This document shows, in pieces, positions 61,646 to 64,000 of a stretch of 64,000 nt of DNA. The notes under the pieces were generated by a model, which saw only the letters and a list, made by a program, of their open reading frames with translations, was not told the DNA's origin and did no database searches. The position numbers were made by a program, and so were the translations under genes. The stretch spans positions 1,281 through 65,280 of the forward strand of contig DIRJ01000052.1 in assembly GCA_002427505.1 (NCBI GenBank), read 5' to 3'. How positions within the stretch are numbered: the first letter of the stretch is position 1; the number at the start of each line of letters is the position of its first letter. The DNA is from Mageeibacillus sp. UBA5439 (lineage in GTDB: Bacteria; Bacillota; Clostridia; Saccharofermentanales; DTU023).

Positions 61646-62431
61646 TCAGTCGCACTTTCTTTGCAGACCTGATAAATCTATATCAAAAGGATCTGCGAGC
61701 AGGTCCAGCTTTTTGTAGGTTTTTTCCATCTTCTCGTTGAGATATAAGTCAAGAAACCGGCTGGCGTTTGCCACCACATCATCAGCAACAGTGAACCGGT
61801 ACAGACGATTTAAATTTGCAGTCAGAATATGCCTTAGTAAAGCCAGCGTGCCCTCACTCAATCTGATACTGTCTTCTGAAGCATTACCGCTGCAGTCACG
61901 GCGGCCGCACAGTATACCGGACAATCGAAAGCTGAAGTCAGCTTCCCCCCTGACCGGACGCTGACATATGCAGCAACTGTCAAGATGGGGCGCATAACCT
62001 GCCTCAGCCAACAAACGAAGAGTAGACAAACGACTGATCAGGACCGGGCTCTCCGACTGTGATATTTCGTAAGCGGTGTAGGCCCACAGATCGAAATATT
62101 TGCTGTCAGGCGGGCTGTTCCTGGTCAGATCCTTAAAGACTTCAGCTGCATGTGAAGCTGCTGTCAGATGTTCTATACTCTCACTTAAAGGCAGAAAGGC
62201 TTCGATTAACTCCCCGTCGTCAACATAGAAACGCTCTCGCTGATAGAAAAAATCAAAATTGCACAGGGAAAACAGATTGCTCAGCGGACGCAATTTGCTT
62301 TTGACAGAGCAGGCTCCCCTGGCACTGGCGGAAATCAAACCGTAATCAGGGGTCAGAATATGAAGCATTCGGTCCCGGTCGCGATACGGGAATGAAGCCA
62401 ACACAAAACCCTTGCTGCTGATTCTGGTCAT
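61646..62431 (-). CDS. recO: DNA repair protein RecO
   Basis: 261 residues. An N-terminal OB fold (GFVLASFPYRDRDRMLHILT) and a zinc site formed by CCICQRP and ILCGRRDCSG. It loads RecA with RecR in the RecF pathway. Its start overlaps the stop of the YbeY-Era gene by four bases (ATGA). Confidence 0.93.
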   Translation of the reverse strand: MTRISSKGFVLASFPYRDRDRMLHILTPDYGLISASARGACSVKSKLRPLSNLFSLCNFDFFYQRERFYVDDGELIEAFLPLSESIEHLTAASHAAEVFKDLTRNSPPDSKYFDLWAYTAYEISQSESPVLISRLSTLRLLAEAGYAPHLDSCCICQRPVRGEADFSFRLSGILCGRRDCSGNASEDSIRLSEGTLALLRHILTANLNRLYRFTVADDVVANASRFLDLYLNEKMEKTYKKLDLLADPFDIDLSGLQRKCD

Positions 62432-63864
62432 GGCAGCTCTACAGTTTTAGAATCGAGACCCAACTCAGCCAGGTCTTGAGGACGATTCATCCAGTTCTGG
62501 CGCACTTTAACAAAAAGTTCCAGATGCACCTTTGCTTCCAGCATTTCTGAAATTGCTGCACGTGCGTCAGTTCCAATTGATTTAATCTTCTGGCCCTGGC
62601 GGCCAAGCAAAATTCCCTTGTGTGAAGCTTTGTCACACAGGATGGTAGCAGCAATAAAAACTCTGCGTGTTTCCGGAGGATTGCTTTCCTCAGTGAATTC
62701 ATCAATTACAACCGCTACACCAAAAGGAACTTCTTTCTGTGTTTGCAGCAGGACTTCACGCCGGATCATTTCCTCGGCCAGCTTACGTTCAGTTACATTG
62801 GTTTCCTCACCCTCAGGGAAAATAGCTTCCTGTATGGGCAGATGCTGTTTAACTTCTTCCAGCATTTCTTCTACCCCGTCACCGGTAGTCGCAGTGATCG
62901 GAATGATAGCCTTAAAAGGATAAGCCTGGCTGAAGGCAGCTATCAGGGGCAGGATATTCTCTTTGACAACGATGTCGCTCTTATTAATCAGCAGAATAAC
63001 GGCTGTATCATCCTCAGCAGCCATTTCCAGGATTTCCTTTTCCAAATCCGCTACGAAAGGTTTGAAAGAAGCTTCTATCATCAGCAAAAGCACATCTGCC
63101 TGACGTATGGCTACTCTGGCGGACTTCAGCATAGCTCTGCCCAAAGAAGTCTTAGCTTTGTGAAATCCCGGCGTATCGAGGAAGGCAATCTGACAGCTAG
63201 CATCGTTGTAAACACTTCGTATCAGGTCTCTGGTCGTCTGAGGTTTCGGACTCGTGATGGCTAAAGTCATGCCGGACAAATAGTTCAGCAGAGTTGATTT
63301 ACCGACATTAGGCCTGCCTGCCAGGACTACATAACCACAGGGCAGCATGCGCCCGGCAGAATCTCCGCTGACAATGCTTTCCTGCAGAGCCTTCATTTTA
63401 GCCTCATCGGCCGGCAGCTCGTGATCATAACCTAATAGATGCAGAACACCGTGCACCACAAGAAAAAACAGTTCTTCTTCCAAAGTGTTAGCAAAATCCT
63501 CTGCCTGTTTGTCCACAATTTCCAGACAAAGCAAAAGATCGCCCAAAGATACGCTGGCCGTACCCTCTGGATCTGACGGCAGCCAGGGGAAAATATCTTC
63601 AGCTAATCTCCCCTCTTTCCACTCAAAGGCCGGAAAAGACAAAATGTCTGTAGACCGGTCAATACCACGATGCTCACGGTTAAGGGTCCGGATAGAATCT
63701 TTGCTGATAAAGCTGACTTCAACAGAGAAGTCAATCTCATATTCAGACATGACCTGCTCAACCTCAGGCAGATAAGCCAAGGTCCGTTTGACTGCTTCCT
63801 CGACGGTGGTCTGCAGGTGGGCAGTATCATATTTTCTTTGCTTGTTGTGAATTGTAATTTGCAC
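62428..63864 (-). CDS. era: YbeY endoribonuclease fused to the GTPase Era
   Basis: 478 residues, GTG start. Residues 1-165 are YbeY with the metal-binding HGVLHLLGYDH (138-148). From residue 178 a complete Era follows: G1 AGRPNVGKS (182-190), TSPKPQTTRD, G3 DTPG (230-233), G4 NKSD (294-297) and a KH domain with GRQGQK (421-426). Only about 12 residues separate the two. YbeY and Era both act in 16S rRNA 3'-end maturation and are known partners, so the fusion would tether them. The genes usually between them (dgkA, cdd) are absent. The ribosome binding site before the GTG is weak. Confidence 0.94.
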   Translation of the reverse strand: MQITIHNKQRKYDTAHLQTTVEEAVKRTLAYLPEVEQVMSEYEIDFSVEVSFISKDSIRTLNREHRGIDRSTDILSFPAFEWKEGRLAEDIFPWLPSDPEGTASVSLGDLLLCLEIVDKQAEDFANTLEEELFFLVVHGVLHLLGYDHELPADEAKMKALQESIVSGDSAGRMLPCGYVVLAGRPNVGKSTLLNYLSGMTLAITSPKPQTTRDLIRSVYNDASCQIAFLDTPGFHKAKTSLGRAMLKSARVAIRQADVLLLMIEASFKPFVADLEKEILEMAAEDDTAVILLINKSDIVVKENILPLIAAFSQAYPFKAIIPITATTGDGVEEMLEEVKQHLPIQEAIFPEGEETNVTERKLAEEMIRREVLLQTQKEVPFGVAVVIDEFTEESNPPETRRVFIAATILCDKASHKGILLGRQGQKIKSIGTDARAAISEMLEAKVHLELFVKVRQNWMNRPQDLAELGLDSKTVELP

Positions 63865-63882
63865 TTGCCATTCTTTTCTTTT

Positions 63883-64000
63883 TTATTTAGCTTCCGCTGT
63901 TGCCTCAGGATACTCCACCCGCTCATGGAAGTGACCTGCGTATACCTGCAGGAAAGCGTTAATTATCGTCTCAACATCAGCAAATGACAATCCTGAGTCT
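63883..64000 (-). CDS. pgpH: C-terminal end of a PgpH-type HD domain protein (partial)
   Basis: The last 38 codons of a gene entering from beyond the window. The segment DSGLSFADVETIINAFLQVY followed by a GHFHERVEYPE motif resembles the C-terminus of the 7TM-HD cyclic-di-AMP phosphodiesterase PgpH (YqfF). That gene normally precedes ybeY, and the stop lies 18 bases before the ybeY-era start. The call rests on this short match and on gene order. Confidence 0.7.
   Translation of the reverse strand, partial: DSGLSFADVETIINAFLQVYAGHFHERVEYPEATAEAK

Noticed and set aside
1..64000. CRISPR arrays, insertion sequences, rRNA genes, toxin-antitoxin or defence islands
   Set aside because: No regularly spaced repeats, transposase motifs, rRNA-like sequence or defence-gene signatures were seen by eye.

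Overview
The window is a stretch of core chromosome from a bacterium of the Bacillota, most likely class Clostridia. The evidence is gene order: miaB-mutS-mutL-miaA-hfq-lexA, acpP-rnc-smc-ftsY-ylxM-ffh-rpsP-khpA-rimM-trmD-rplS-rbgA-rnhB, rpsO-pnp and pgpH-ybeY-era-recO are all classical Gram-positive clusters. Clear AGGAGG-type ribosome binding sites and a Firmicutes-type LexA box (GAAC-N4-GTTC) agree with this. I cannot name the genus. No insertion sequence, prophage, CRISPR array, rRNA operon or sporulation-specific gene was seen.

Layout. Bases 1-60 hold the 3' end of a tRNA and its terminator. Bases 100-6243 (+) hold a left-handed beta-helix protein, a small membrane protein and a MoxR / DUF58 / transglutaminase operon. 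Bases 6269-13777 (+) hold miaB, mutS, mutL, miaA and an unusual hfq. lexA (-) follows, with two LexA boxes, then an unknown single-pass membrane protein (+). A split ThrE-type exporter and asd (-) come next, then a Xer-type recombinase and a flavin/Fe-S enoate reductase (+). From 21061 to 32612 the minus strand carries an M18 aminopeptidase, glyA-rarA-iscS-iscU, nifZ-like/thiI, a GntR regulator, an RNase HII/UPF0102 fusion, rbgA and rplS. From 32745 to 52433 the minus strand runs through trmD, rimM, khpA, rpsP, ffh, ylxM, ftsY, smc, rnc, acpP, pgsA, rimO, recX, recA, murJ, cinA, ftsK, a NUDIX hydrolase and rnhA. tRNA-Trp, tRNA-Pro and tRNA-Leu (+), each with its own recognisable promoter and terminator, flank pnp, rpsO and murD. 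A nuclease-helicase fusion (+), serine dehydratase sdaAB/sdaAA, recO, a YbeY-Era fusion and the 3' end of pgpH (-) close the window.

How it works together. The themes are DNA repair and SOS (mutS, mutL, lexA, recA, recX, recO, rarA, the helicase-nuclease), tRNA modification (miaA, miaB, thiI, trmD), ribosome and RNA maturation (rimM, rimO, rbgA, rnc, ybeY, era, pnp, RNases H), SRP targeting (ffh, ftsY), chromosome handling (smc, ftsK, xer), Fe-S and sulfur trafficking (two cysteine desulfurases, iscU, thiI) and serine/threonine metabolism (glyA, sdaAB/AA, asd, ThrE).

I found no clearly new multi-gene system. The most notable observations are a YbeY-Era fusion, an RNase HII-UPF0102 fusion, an RbgA GTPase lacking the canonical NKxD motif, an Hfq lacking the conserved KH dipeptide, an Arg/Asp/Ser-rich tail on PNPase, two candidate leaderless genes and several hand-derived regulatory sites. 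All coordinates, starts and motifs were read by eye; no database search was run.
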